In this document: in pieces, positions 33,073-41,192 of the stretch | How positions within the stretch are numbered: the first letter of the stretch is position 1 | Layout of the letters: each line of letters begins with the position of its first letter | Assembly: GCA_965217625.1 (NCBI GenBank) | Contig: OZ244557.1 | Location: 1,240,001 to 1,304,000 of the forward strand | Length of the DNA: 64,000 bases | Origin: TK10-74A sp965217625 | GTDB lineage: Bacteria; Chloroflexota; Dehalococcoidia; Bin125 | Reading direction: 5' to 3' | Program-made: the position numbers and the translations under genes | The notes under the pieces: generated by a model | The model's input: the letters and a program-made list of their open reading frames with translations, nothing else | What the model was told of the DNA's origin: nothing | Database searches by the model: none

Positions 33073-34242
33073 TCAGTCGAATGCGGCTTGGTGCGGGATG
33101 GCGTGGGCGGCGCTGGCCTTGAAGCTGGCGACGACCGGGCTGCCCACCTCCAAGGCCAGCGACTCCAGCGACGGCCGGGTCAGCGTCGCGACCATGACGC
33201 CGCCGCTGCCCAGCGACAGCCGCAGCCGCACCAGCGCGCCGGCCGACTCGATCAGCACGACGCGGGCCGGCAGCCGGTTGCGGGCGCTCGTCGGGGGCCC
33301 CGTCCCATCGGGCAGGTCCAGCGTGATCTGCTCGGGCCGCACGCAGACCAGCGCCGACGCCGCCGCCACGTCCTCCACCACGACATCGACGTCGCCACCC
33401 GCCACGGCGTAGGTCGCGACGCCCTGCGCCTGCGCGCGCAGCGCACCGGGCCACACGTTCTCGACGCCGACGAAGGCGGCGACCTCGGGATCCGCCGGGG
33501 CCGCGAATACGGTCTCCGGCGGCCCCGACTGCCGGAGCGTGCCGGCGATCAACAGCGCCACGTGGTCGGCGAGGCGCAGCGCCTCGTCACGGTCGTGGGT
33601 GACCAGCACGGTGGTAACGCCGGTCTCGTGCACGATGGCGGCGAAGTCATCGATCAGGGCCGCGCGGGTCGGCGCATCGAGGGCCGAGAACGGCTCGTCG
33701 AGCAGCAGCAGCGACGGCTCCAGCGCGAAGGCCCGCGCCAGACTCACGCGCTGCGCCTCGCCACCCGACAGATCCCGCGCGTGCCGCTCGGCCAGGCCAT
33801 CGACGCCGAGCCGTCGCAGCCAGTGCATCGCCCGCGGCCGGCGCTCGCGGCGCGGCACCTTGTGCAGGCCGAGCGCCGTCTCGACGTTGCGGCGCACCGA
33901 CATGCTGAGCAACAGCGCCTCCTGGAACACCGACGCCGTCCGCCGCCGTGCGCCCAGGGGGTCGTCCCACATGGGTGCGCCGTCCAGGTACAGCTCGCCG
34001 CGGCGGGGCTTGATCAGCAGCTGCAGGGCCGCCAGGAGCGTGCTCTTGCCCGACCCGTTGGGTCCGATGACCGCCGTCACCTGGCCTCGCGGGGCCGCGA
34101 ACGCGGACAGCCGCAGCACGACGCGGCCCCCGCGCTCGACTTCGAGATCGCGCACCGTGATCGCGTCGCCCGCCCGCCCGCCCCGGGGGAGCGGATCACG
34201 CGCGCCGGCGCGATCAGACGGTGCGGCGTTGTTGCTGGACAC
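33073..34242 (-). CDS. tupC: Tungstate/molybdate ABC importer ATPase
   Basis: 389 aa. Walker A GPNGSGKS (60-67), a Q-loop in SVFQEA, signature LSGGEAQR near 158, Walker B LLLLDEP near 178 and VLVTHDRDEA. The C-terminal 130 residues form TOBE-like domains (VRPEQITLDL, then PARVVLIESAGALVRLRLSLGSG) typical of oxyanion importers. The gene start overlaps the tupB stop by 29 bases. A perfect 13-bp tandem duplication (GCGTCAGTCGAAT, 33057-33082) spans its stop codon. Expected to take up tungstate; molybdate is the alternative. Confidence 0.88.
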   Translation of the reverse strand: MSSNNAAPSDRAGARDPLPRGGRAGDAITVRDLEVERGGRVVLRLSAFAAPRGQVTAVIGPNGSGKSTLLAALQLLIKPRRGELYLDGAPMWDDPLGARRRTASVFQEALLLSMSVRRNVETALGLHKVPRRERRPRAMHWLRRLGVDGLAERHARDLSGGEAQRVSLARAFALEPSLLLLDEPFSALDAPTRAALIDDFAAIVHETGVTTVLVTHDRDEALRLADHVALLIAGTLRQSGPPETVFAAPADPEVAAFVGVENVWPGALRAQAQGVATYAVAGGDVDVVVEDVAAASALVCVRPEQITLDLPDGTGPPTSARNRLPARVVLIESAGALVRLRLSLGSGGVMVATLTRPSLESLALEVGSPVVASFKASAAHAIPHQAAFD

Positions 34243-34912
34243 CGGTGAAGAATAGGTTGATGCCGTAGGCCAGGACGAGCAGCACGATTCCCAGCGCGAT
34301 GGCGACTTCGAAGTTGCCGCGGCTCGTTTCCAGCGCCGTCGCCGTGGTCAGGACGCGGGTTTCGCCGGCGATGTTGCCGCCCACCATCAGCGCCGCGCCC
34401 ACCTCCGAGATCACGGCGCCGAAGCCCGCCATCAGTGCGGCCAGCAGGCCCAGTCGCGCCTCCCGCACGATGAGCCACAGGAACTGCGGGCGATTCGCGC
34501 CCAGCGAGACGATCTGGTCCAGGAGCCGGGGATTGATCTGCTGGATCGACGCCATGGAGAAGCCGATCACGAGCGGCACCGCGATCAGGAACTGCGCCAG
34601 CACCATCGCCGAGGGGGTGTAGATCAGCTCCAGCGCGCCCAGCGGGCCGCTGCGCCAGAGGAACAGCGCCACGACGAGCCCCACCACGACGGGCGGCATG
34701 CCCATGCCCGTGTTGACCATCGCCACGACGGGGCGCCGCCCCGGGAACGACCGCAGGGCCAGCGCCGCGCCAATCGGCACGCCGACCGCCAGCGACACGA
34801 TCGTGGCCACGATCGAGATGCCCAGCGTCCGCAGCGTGATCTCGATGATCTCCGCGTCGCCGCTGAGCCACAGTTTGACCGCCTCGCGCAAGCCATCCCA
34901 CAGGAACTCCAT
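34214..34912 (-). CDS. tupB: Tungstate/molybdate ABC importer permease
   Basis: 232 aa with about five hydrophobic helices. The cytoplasmic EAA-type loop reads SLGANRPQFLWLIVREARLGLLAALMAGFGAVISEVGAALMVGGN, and this last GAVISEVGAA-type block is diagnostic of TupB/ModB permeases. The order tupA-tupB-tupC on one strand and short spacing (about 65 bases from tupA) make an operon. Membrane topology is inferred from hydrophobicity by eye. Confidence 0.88.
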   Translation of the reverse strand: MEFLWDGLREAVKLWLSGDAEIIEITLRTLGISIVATIVSLAVGVPIGAALALRSFPGRRPVVAMVNTGMGMPPVVVGLVVALFLWRSGPLGALELIYTPSAMVLAQFLIAVPLVIGFSMASIQQINPRLLDQIVSLGANRPQFLWLIVREARLGLLAALMAGFGAVISEVGAALMVGGNIAGETRVLTTATALETSRGNFEVAIALGIVLLVLAYGINLFFTGVQQQRRTV

Positions 34913-34976
34913 GCGATCCTCTCCTATTCCCCGGGCGTCCCCTGGTCCGCGGACGCTCGCCGGACGGTGTCCGCGC

Positions 34977-35894
34977 CTAGCCGCCGGCGGCGAACTCCGC
35001 CATCGCTTCCGCCTCCGTGCTGCCGGCGGCGGGGATGAACAGCGGCCGTCCGAATTCCTCGGCCCGGAACGCGCCGATCCGCGCCTGCACGTCGTCGCGG
35101 GTGATGAAGCCCAGCCACGCGACGGCGGCGTCGGCGTGGATGTCGCCCTTGTCGGGATTGACCCGCATGACGCTGTAGAGATTGATCAGCGCCGGGTCCC
35201 GCTGCACGAGCGGGACGAGGTCGAGATCGTCCCGCAGGGCGAGGAACGTCGCGCGATCGGTGAGCACGTAGGCCCGGCGCTGGCTCGCCACCTGCAGCGT
35301 GGCGCCCATCCCCTGCCCGCTCTCGAGGTACCACTCCCCCAGCGGCTGCACGTCGATCGCCGACCACAGGGCCCGCTCCCGCTTGTGCGTGCCCGAGTCG
35401 TCGCCGCGGGAAAGGAAGAGCGCCCGCTCATCCGCGCCGGCGCGTGCAAGCCGCGTCAGCGCGACGCTCACGTCGTCCAGCCCGGCCAGCCCGGCCGGAT
35501 CATCGGCCGGGCCCGCGATGAGGAAGTCGTTGTAGGCGACGAGCCGCCGATCGATCACGTCGCCCGCCTCCACCAGCGCCTGCTCCGCCGACGGTGCATG
35601 CACGAAGAGCGCGTCGGCGTTGCCGAGCTCGGCCATGCGCAGCGCCGCGCCGGTGCCCACGGCGATGACCTTCACGTTGATGCCGGTCTCCCCCTCGAAT
35701 AGGGGCACGAGATCGTCGAGCAGGCCGCTGTCGTTGACGCTGGTCGTCGTCGCGAGCAGGAGGTCGTCGGGGGCGCCGTCGCCGCAGGTCGCGACGACGC
35801 CCATCAAGACCAGACCCACGAGGAGTCCGGCGGCGAGGGCAATCACGCGCGCAACCGGACCGCGGCTGAGGTATCGATATGCTGGACGAGACAT
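34977..35894 (-). CDS. tupA: Tungstate-binding protein of the Tup ABC importer
   Basis: 305 aa. A signal segment (ALAAGLLVGLVLMGVVATC) ends in a lipobox-like cysteine with Thr before it, so lipidation is plausible but not canonical. The mature part opens with LLLATTTSVNDSGLLDDLVPLFE, the hallmark TTTS...DSGLLD oxyanion-binding motif of TupA, and continues with GTGAALRMAELGNADALFVHAPSAE and LSRGDDSGTHKRE. TupA favours tungstate over molybdate in characterised cases. Start 35894 is chosen as nearest to the signal; an in-frame ATG at 35933 exists. Confidence 0.9.
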   Translation of the reverse strand: MSRPAYRYLSRGPVARVIALAAGLLVGLVLMGVVATCGDGAPDDLLLATTTSVNDSGLLDDLVPLFEGETGINVKVIAVGTGAALRMAELGNADALFVHAPSAEQALVEAGDVIDRRLVAYNDFLIAGPADDPAGLAGLDDVSVALTRLARAGADERALFLSRGDDSGTHKRERALWSAIDVQPLGEWYLESGQGMGATLQVASQRRAYVLTDRATFLALRDDLDLVPLVQRDPALINLYSVMRVNPDKGDIHADAAVAWLGFITRDDVQARIGAFRAEEFGRPLFIPAAGSTEAEAMAEFAAGG

Positions 35895-35958
35895 AGCGCT
35901 CGCAATGCTCGCACGCGGACGACGGCCTGGCAACCCGTCGCCAGCCGCGGGCGGCGGC

Positions 35959-36747
35959 TCAGGTCACGCCGGCCAGCAGGCCGCCGGCGCTCTCGGGTGG
36001 GGCGGGGCCGTCGGGAAGACGCGGGCCACTCGCCAGTTGGTACCACTCCTCGCGCAGCAGGGTCGCCACGATCCCCGGCGGGAAGAGGCTCTCCGCGACG
36101 CCGTCGGGCAGTTGTGAGCGGTGCGCCTCGATGGACGCACGCTTGATCGACGCGTCGACACGCAGCTTGAGATCGACCGCGTGGGCATCGACCCCCAGCC
36201 GGGGCGCGGCGCCCGGCACGAGCGCCGCGTCGGCGCCGCCCGTCATGCGTCGCCACTGCGGCTCGAACAGCGCCCGCGGAAACGCCGCCCACAACACCCG
36301 CGGCGACCCCGGCGCCCAGGCCAGCGCTTGCATGAGCGCGTCGGTCAGCGCCAGATGGTCCGCGTGCGCGTAGGCCCCGTCCGGGCCCAGGCTCAGCACG
36401 ACCTGCGGCGACACCTCCCGCAGCACATCGACCAGGGTGGCCTCCAGGCGCCCGGGCGGCAGGTCCGTCAGGCCGCCGTCGGGCAGGTCCAGGAAGCGCG
36501 GGACCGACGCCCCCAGCGCCGTGCACGAGGCCGCCAGCTCGCGCGATCGCCGCGCCGCCAGATCCGATGGCCGGACGGTGTGGCCGGGGCGGGCGGAGAA
36601 ATCCTCGCCGCGCTCGCCGCGGGTGGCGCAGAGCACGTGCACGCGCGCGCCCGCCTGCGCCGCGGCGTGCAGCGCGCCCGCCATCGCGTACGACTCATCG
36701 TCGGGGTGCGGGATCACGGCGAGCACGCGGTGTCGGGATCGGGGCAT
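35959..36747 (-). CDS. PIG-L family deacetylase
   Basis: 262-aa zinc-dependent N-acetylglucosamine-type deacetylase (LmbE/PIG-L fold). Metal motif HPDDE (14-18), then GARVHVLCATRGERGE and the catalytic AHADHLALTD near 115. Family members deacetylate GlcNAc-inositol or GlcNAc-malate in mycothiol and bacillithiol synthesis, among others. A glutaredoxin of the mycoredoxin type lies 3 kb away, so a low-molecular-weight thiol role is a possibility. TATCTT (36759-36754) ends six bases before ATG 36747 with no Shine-Dalgarno, consistent with leaderless expression. Confidence 0.88.
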   Translation of the reverse strand: MPRSRHRVLAVIPHPDDESYAMAGALHAAAQAGARVHVLCATRGERGEDFSARPGHTVRPSDLAARRSRELAASCTALGASVPRFLDLPDGGLTDLPPGRLEATLVDVLREVSPQVVLSLGPDGAYAHADHLALTDALMQALAWAPGSPRVLWAAFPRALFEPQWRRMTGGADAALVPGAAPRLGVDAHAVDLKLRVDASIKRASIEAHRSQLPDGVAESLFPPGIVATLLREEWYQLASGPRLPDGPAPPESAGGLLAGVT

Positions 36748-36753
36748 GCGCGC

Positions 36754-36759
36754 AAGATA
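36754..36759 (-). promoter_or_regulatory. -10 element TATCTT, leaderless spacing
   Basis: TATCTT on the minus strand, six-base gap to ATG 36747, no Shine-Dalgarno. Confidence 0.45.
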
Positions 36760-36809
36760 GTCGGCTCGCGGCGGCAGTGGGCGGCGCGCCCCGGCGACGG
36801 CTTCGCCGC

Positions 36810-36815
36810 TAGGCT
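36810..36815 (+). promoter_or_regulatory. -10 element TAGGCT, leaderless spacing
   Basis: TAGGCT, six-base gap to ATG 36822, no Shine-Dalgarno. Back-to-back with the divergent -10 at 36759-36754. Confidence 0.5.
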
Positions 36816-36821
36816 CGACGC

Positions 36822-37994
36822 ATGCAGCACGCCGCACAGCAGTGGGACGCGATCGTCGTGGGGGGCGGGCCCGCCGGCAGCAGCGCCGCGCGACGGCTCG
36901 CGCTGGGCGGCGCGCGCACCCTGCTGCTGGAGAAGCAGCGACACCCGCGCTACAAGCCCTGCGGCGGCGGCCTGCCCCTGCACGCGCTGGCCGAGATCGA
37001 GACGCCCATCGACGACCTGATCGAGGCCCAGGTGCACACGCTGGAGATCAGCCACCCGAACGGGCGTCGCTTCCGCAAGGCGCACGGCCGGCCGTTCGCG
37101 AGTCTCGTCATGCGCGACCGCCTCGACGCGCGCCTGCTCGACGCGGCCCGCGATGCCGGCGTGCAGGTGCACGAGGGCGAGCCCCTGCGACGCCTCTCGT
37201 GCGAGGGCGGGGCGCGGGGCGTGGTCGTCGAGACGGAGCTTGGGCGCTACGAGGCGCCGGCGCTGATCGGGGCGGACGGCGCGACCGGGCCCACGGCCCG
37301 CGCCGCCGGACTGGACGCCGCCGTGCCCCGCAGCGCGGCCTGGGAGCTGGAGATCGAGGCGCCGCCGGCCGCGCTCGAGCACTGGGCCGGGGTCGCCAAC
37401 ATCGACGTCGCCTACCGGCCCTGGGGCTACGGCTGGGTCTTCCCGAAGGCGGGGCGGCTCTCGGTGGGCGTGGTGCTGCCGCCGGGCCGCGGTCGCCGGA
37501 TTCGCGACCTGACCGACGCCTATACCGCACGGCTGGGGCTGCAGGGCGCGCCGGTGCACATCGCGCGAGGGCACCCGGTTCGCTATCGCCGGGGGACGCA
37601 CCAGCCCGTCGGGCGGGGGCCGCTGCTGCTGGCGGGCGACGCCGCCGGCCTGGCCGACGAGTTCACCGCCGAGGGCATCCACTACGCCCTGCGCTCCGGG
37701 CGGCTGGCCGCCGAGGCGACGCTCGACGCGCTGGACCGGGCCGGCGCGACGACCGCCGCCGGCGCCCAATACTTGGCCGCCGTCAACCACGAGATCCAGC
37801 CCGAGCTCGACGCCGCGCGCGCCATCTCGCGCATGTACTACTGGTGCGTCAGCACCTGGGCGGCGCTCGCGCTGCGCGTCAGCGAGTGGGTCGACTACTT
37901 CTGGCGGGCCTTCTTCCGCGTCATGCGCGGCGAGTCGACCTACGCGAGGGAGCTGTCCCGCGCGGGCCTGGGTCTGACGCGGAGGCTGCTCTGA
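36822..37994 (+). CDS. Geranylgeranyl reductase family flavoprotein
   Basis: 390 aa. FAD motif VVGGGPAGSSAARRLA (GGGPAG 14-19), the KQRHPRYKPCGGGLP box with its conserved Cys, IGADGATGPTARAAG near 155, YGWVFPKAGRLSVGV near 205 and GDAAGLADEFTAEGIHYALRSGRLAAE near 275. These match enzymes that reduce polyprenyl chains (menaquinone, chlorophyll or lipid side chains). The C-terminal 40 residues include a hydrophobic stretch that may associate with the membrane. Its stop overlaps the nth start (TGATG), so the two are coupled. Confidence 0.88.
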   Translation: MQHAAQQWDAIVVGGGPAGSSAARRLALGGARTLLLEKQRHPRYKPCGGGLPLHALAEIETPIDDLIEAQVHTLEISHPNGRRFRKAHGRPFASLVMRDRLDARLLDAARDAGVQVHEGEPLRRLSCEGGARGVVVETELGRYEAPALIGADGATGPTARAAGLDAAVPRSAAWELEIEAPPAALEHWAGVANIDVAYRPWGYGWVFPKAGRLSVGVVLPPGRGRRIRDLTDAYTARLGLQGAPVHIARGHPVRYRRGTHQPVGRGPLLLAGDAAGLADEFTAEGIHYALRSGRLAAEATLDALDRAGATTAAGAQYLAAVNHEIQPELDAARAISRMYYWCVSTWAALALRVSEWVDYFWRAFFRVMRGESTYARELSRAGLGLTRRLL

Positions 37995-38713
37995 TGGGCC
38001 CGGACCGCACGTTCCTGAGCGCCGAGGACGTCATCGATCTCCTCGAGGCCGAGGCGCCGCTCACGCCCTGGCGGCCGCATCGGGACCCGGTCGGCGAACT
38101 CGTCCTCACGCTGCTCTCGCAGAACACCTCCGACCACAACTCGGGCCGCGCCTTCCAGCGACTGATCGCCCGCTTTGAGAGTTGGGACGCGGTCCTCGAC
38201 GCGCCCGTGGGCGCGATCGAGGAGGCGATTCGCGTGGGCGGCCTCGCCAGGACGAAGGCGCCCCGGCTGCAGGCGCTGCTGCACGAGCTGCGTGCGCGCC
38301 TGGGCGAGGAGTGGGATGCGACGCCGCTCTCGACCATGCCCATCCCCGAGGCCAAGGAGTGGCTCACCAGCCTGCCCGGCATCGGCCCCAAGACGGCCGC
38401 CTGCGTGCTGCTCTTCTCGCTGGGCCGCCCCGCCCTGCCCGTGGATACGCACGTGCACCGCGTCTCACAGCGGCTGGGCCTGATTGGCCCCAAGGTCAAC
38501 GCCGTCGCCGCCCACGCGGCGCTGGAGTCGCAGATGCCGCCCCGTCGCTACTACGACTACCACGTGGGCGTGATCCGGCACGGCCGCCGCGTCTGCAAGG
38601 CGCAGCGGCCCCGCTGCGACGCCTGCGTCCTGGCCCAGGGCTGCCCCAGCGCCTTTACGCTCAGCGGAGCGACGGGCGACCGCGCAACGGGCGACACAAA
38701 ATCGCGATCGTGA
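37994..38713 (+). CDS. nth: Endonuclease III-like DNA glycosylase
   Basis: 239 aa; excises oxidised pyrimidines. The helix-hairpin-helix LPGIGPKTAACVL carries the catalytic Lys, and PVDTHVHRVSQRLGL supplies the catalytic Asp. The four-cysteine [4Fe-4S] loop near the end is CX6CX2CX5C (CKAQRPRCDACVLAQGC). The N-terminal 20 residues differ from classic Nth, and some MutY-like features are absent, so Nth is preferred over MutY. Coupled to the flavoprotein gene upstream. The end of the protein is a Ser/Thr/Asp-rich tail. The next gene, argC, has its own -10-like TACGCT at 38730-38735. Confidence 0.9.
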   Translation: MGPDRTFLSAEDVIDLLEAEAPLTPWRPHRDPVGELVLTLLSQNTSDHNSGRAFQRLIARFESWDAVLDAPVGAIEEAIRVGGLARTKAPRLQALLHELRARLGEEWDATPLSTMPIPEAKEWLTSLPGIGPKTAACVLLFSLGRPALPVDTHVHRVSQRLGLIGPKVNAVAAHAALESQMPPRRYYDYHVGVIRHGRRVCKAQRPRCDACVLAQGCPSAFTLSGATGDRATGDTKSRS

Positions 38714-38822
38714 GGCGGCCGGGCTCAGCTACGCTGCCGGTATCGTCGCCGGAATGGCGAACGCCGCGGGGTGAACGGCGACCGGCGAATAGCGAACAGT
38801 GCGCAGGGATAGGGAGCGACCG

Positions 38823-39866
38823 GTGATCCGGGCCGGCATCATCAACGTCACCGGCTACGTGGGAGCAGAACTGGCGCGGCTGCTGGGCGAGCACCCGCGC
38901 GTCGAGATCGCGGGGGTCACGGGGCGCTCCCAGGCCGGCAAGCGCCTGGCCGACGTCTTCCCGCACCTCTGGTCGCTGGACCTGCCGATCGAGGCGTCGC
39001 TGGACGCCGACGTCGACGTGGTGATCTCGGCGCTGCCGCACGCCGCCGCCGCCGAGGCCCTGCGCCCCTTCATCGAGGCGGGCACGCCCGTGATCGATTG
39101 CAGCGCCGACTTCCGACTGCACGACCCCGGGGAGTACACGCAGTGGTACGGCGAGCACCCCACGCCGGACCTCCTGGCCGACGCCGTCTACGGGCTGCCC
39201 GAACTGCACCGCGACCAAATCCGGGAGTCGAAGCTGGTGGCCGTGCCGGGCTGCTACCCCACCGCCGCGATCCTGGGGCTCGCGCCCCTGGCGGCGGCGG
39301 GCTGGCTCGACGGCGGCGCGATCGTCGATGCGAAGTCGGGCGTCTCCGGCGCGGGCCGGGCGCTGAAACTGACGTCGCACTTCTCCGAGGTCGGCGAGAA
39401 CCTCAGCGCGTACGGGCTGGATGGGCACCGGCATCAGCCGGAGATGGTGCAGGAACTCTCGGCCTTGTCGGGTGGCGACGGCGGCAGCCCGGCGATCACC
39501 TTCGTCCCGCACCTGATCCCCATGGTGCGCGGCATGCTGGCGACCTGCTACCCGCGCGTCGCGGCCGGCGCGCTGCCGCCGTCGCGCGAGGCGGCCGTCG
39601 CGACGCTGCGCGCCCAATACGAGGCCTTCTACGAGGCGCACCCGTTCGCGCAGGTCGCGGGCAGCCCGCCCAGCACGAAGCAGACGCTGGGCAGCAACGC
39701 CTGTCTGCTCTACCCCAGCGTCGACGCCGTCACGGGGCAGGTCACCGTGCTGTCGGCGCTGGACAACCTCGGCAAGGGGGCGGCCGGCGGCGCCGTGCAG
39801 TGCCTCAACCTCATGTTCGCCCTCGACGAGCGCGACGGTCTCAGCGCCGTCGGCGTCTACCCCTAG
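38823..39866 (+). CDS. argC: N-acetyl-gamma-glutamyl-phosphate reductase
   Basis: Third step of arginine synthesis, NADPH-dependent. 347 aa from GTG 38823 with AGGGAG upstream. The active cysteine is Cys144 in AVPGCYPTAA; other family blocks are ISALPHAAAAE, DCSADFRL, DAKSGVSGAGR, HRHQPEM and PPSTKQTLGSNAC. The nucleotide loop reads NVTGYVG instead of the more common GASGYTG. argC starts a cluster argC-argJ-argB-UPF0182-argD-argG-unknown-argH, all on the plus strand. argF and argR are absent. Confidence 0.95.
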   Translation: MIRAGIINVTGYVGAELARLLGEHPRVEIAGVTGRSQAGKRLADVFPHLWSLDLPIEASLDADVDVVISALPHAAAAEALRPFIEAGTPVIDCSADFRLHDPGEYTQWYGEHPTPDLLADAVYGLPELHRDQIRESKLVAVPGCYPTAAILGLAPLAAAGWLDGGAIVDAKSGVSGAGRALKLTSHFSEVGENLSAYGLDGHRHQPEMVQELSALSGGDGGSPAITFVPHLIPMVRGMLATCYPRVAAGALPPSREAAVATLRAQYEAFYEAHPFAQVAGSPPSTKQTLGSNACLLYPSVDAVTGQVTVLSALDNLGKGAAGGAVQCLNLMFALDERDGLSAVGVYP

Positions 39867-39878
39867 CCAGGAGTCCGT

Positions 39879-41129
39879 ATGCCCGAGCGCACGCGCCCGC
39901 CGATCAACGCCGTCACGACGCCCGCGGGCTATCGCGCGGGCGGCGTCGCCTGCGGGATCAAGGCCTCCGGCCAGCCCGACCTGGCGCTGCTCGTCTCGCA
40001 CCGGCCCGCCGCCGCCGCCGCCGTCTTCACCCGCAGCCAGTCGAAGGCGGAGCCGCTGCTGGTCGACCAGGGCCAGCTCCGCGACCCCCACATCCAGGCA
40101 GTGATCGTCAACTCCGGCAACGCCAACTGCGCGACCGGCGCGCGGGGCCTCGCCGACGCCCGCACGATGCTCGGCCTGGCCGCCGAGCGGGCCGGCTGCG
40201 AGGTGGACCTGGCGTTCGTCAGCAGCACCGGCATCATCGGGCACTTCCTGCCCATGGACCGGGTGCTGGCGGGCGCCCGCGACGTGACGCTCTCGCCCGA
40301 GGGCGGCAGCGACTTCGCGCGCGCGATCCTGACCACGGACGGCTTCATGAAGGAGGCGCTGGCGACGTTCGAGGCGGGCGGCGCGACCTGCACGCTCGCC
40401 GGCTGCGCCAAGGGCGCGGGCATGATTCATCCCAACATGGAGGGGGCCAACATGGGCGGGGCCGGCGCCGGCCGGCACGCCACGATGCTCGCCTACCTCA
40501 CCACCGACGCCGACATCGAGCCGGGGTTGCTGCAGGACCGGCTGCAATACGCCGTGGACCGCAGCTTCAACATGGTCAGCGTCGATGGGGACACGTCGAC
40601 GAGCGACACGGTCCTGATCCTGGCGAACGGCGCCGCCGGCGGCGCCCGCGTGACTGCCGCCGACCGGGCCGGCGTCGCCGCGCTGGACGCGGCGCTGCGC
40701 GAGGTCTGCGAGTCGCTCGCGACGGACATCGCGCGCGGCGGCGAGGGCGCAACCAAGCTGCTCGCGATCACGGTGCAGGGGGCCGCCGACCGCGACGCCG
40801 CCGTCGCCGTGGCCCGCACCGTCTCCGCCTCCGTGCTGCTCAAGGCCGCCCTCAGCAAGGGCGACCCGAACTGGGGCCGCGTCGTCATGGCGACCGGGAA
40901 CGCGGGCGTCCCCTTCGACCGGGCCGCGCTGCGCGTCTGGCTGGGCGACCGCCTGCTCTACGCGGACGGCGGCAGCACCGGGATCGCGGCGGCGGATGCC
41001 GCCGACGCCGTCGCCGGGGACACCGTGCGCATCCGCATCGACCTGGGCCAGGGCGACGGCGAGGCGACCGCCTGGGGCTGCGATCTGACCGAGGAGTACG
41101 TTCGCTTCAACGCGGATTACGTCACCTGA
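39879..41129 (+). CDS. argJ: Glutamate N-acetyltransferase / ornithine acetyltransferase, with an insertion
   Basis: Recycles the acetyl group in the cyclic arginine pathway; 416 aa. The precursor is self-cleaved before Thr202 in ATMLAYLTTDADI. Normally MIxPNM runs straight into ATML; here 13 residues (188-200, EGANMGGAGAGRH) are inserted between them, directly against the scissile bond. Other motifs are in place: VIVNSGNANCATG, STGIIG and MVSVDGDTSTSD, and the C-terminal YVRFNADYVT end matches the family. ATG 39879 has CAGGAG upstream. The insertion is encoded by normal GC-rich codons in frame. Confidence 0.93.
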   Translation: MPERTRPPINAVTTPAGYRAGGVACGIKASGQPDLALLVSHRPAAAAAVFTRSQSKAEPLLVDQGQLRDPHIQAVIVNSGNANCATGARGLADARTMLGLAAERAGCEVDLAFVSSTGIIGHFLPMDRVLAGARDVTLSPEGGSDFARAILTTDGFMKEALATFEAGGATCTLAGCAKGAGMIHPNMEGANMGGAGAGRHATMLAYLTTDADIEPGLLQDRLQYAVDRSFNMVSVDGDTSTSDTVLILANGAAGGARVTAADRAGVAALDAALREVCESLATDIARGGEGATKLLAITVQGAADRDAAVAVARTVSASVLLKAALSKGDPNWGRVVMATGNAGVPFDRAALRVWLGDRLLYADGGSTGIAAADAADAVAGDTVRIRIDLGQGDGEATAWGCDLTEEYVRFNADYVT

Positions 41130-41179
41130 TGGCGGCCGCGGCCGTCTGCTGCGGCCATCGACAACCGCCTGTGATGCCG

Positions 41180-41185
41180 TAGGCT
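41180..41185 (+). promoter_or_regulatory. -10 element TAGGCT, leaderless spacing before argB
   Basis: TAGGCT, seven-base gap to ATG 41193, no Shine-Dalgarno. It gives argB its own start within the arginine cluster. Confidence 0.5.
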
Positions 41186-41192
41186 TACGCGG

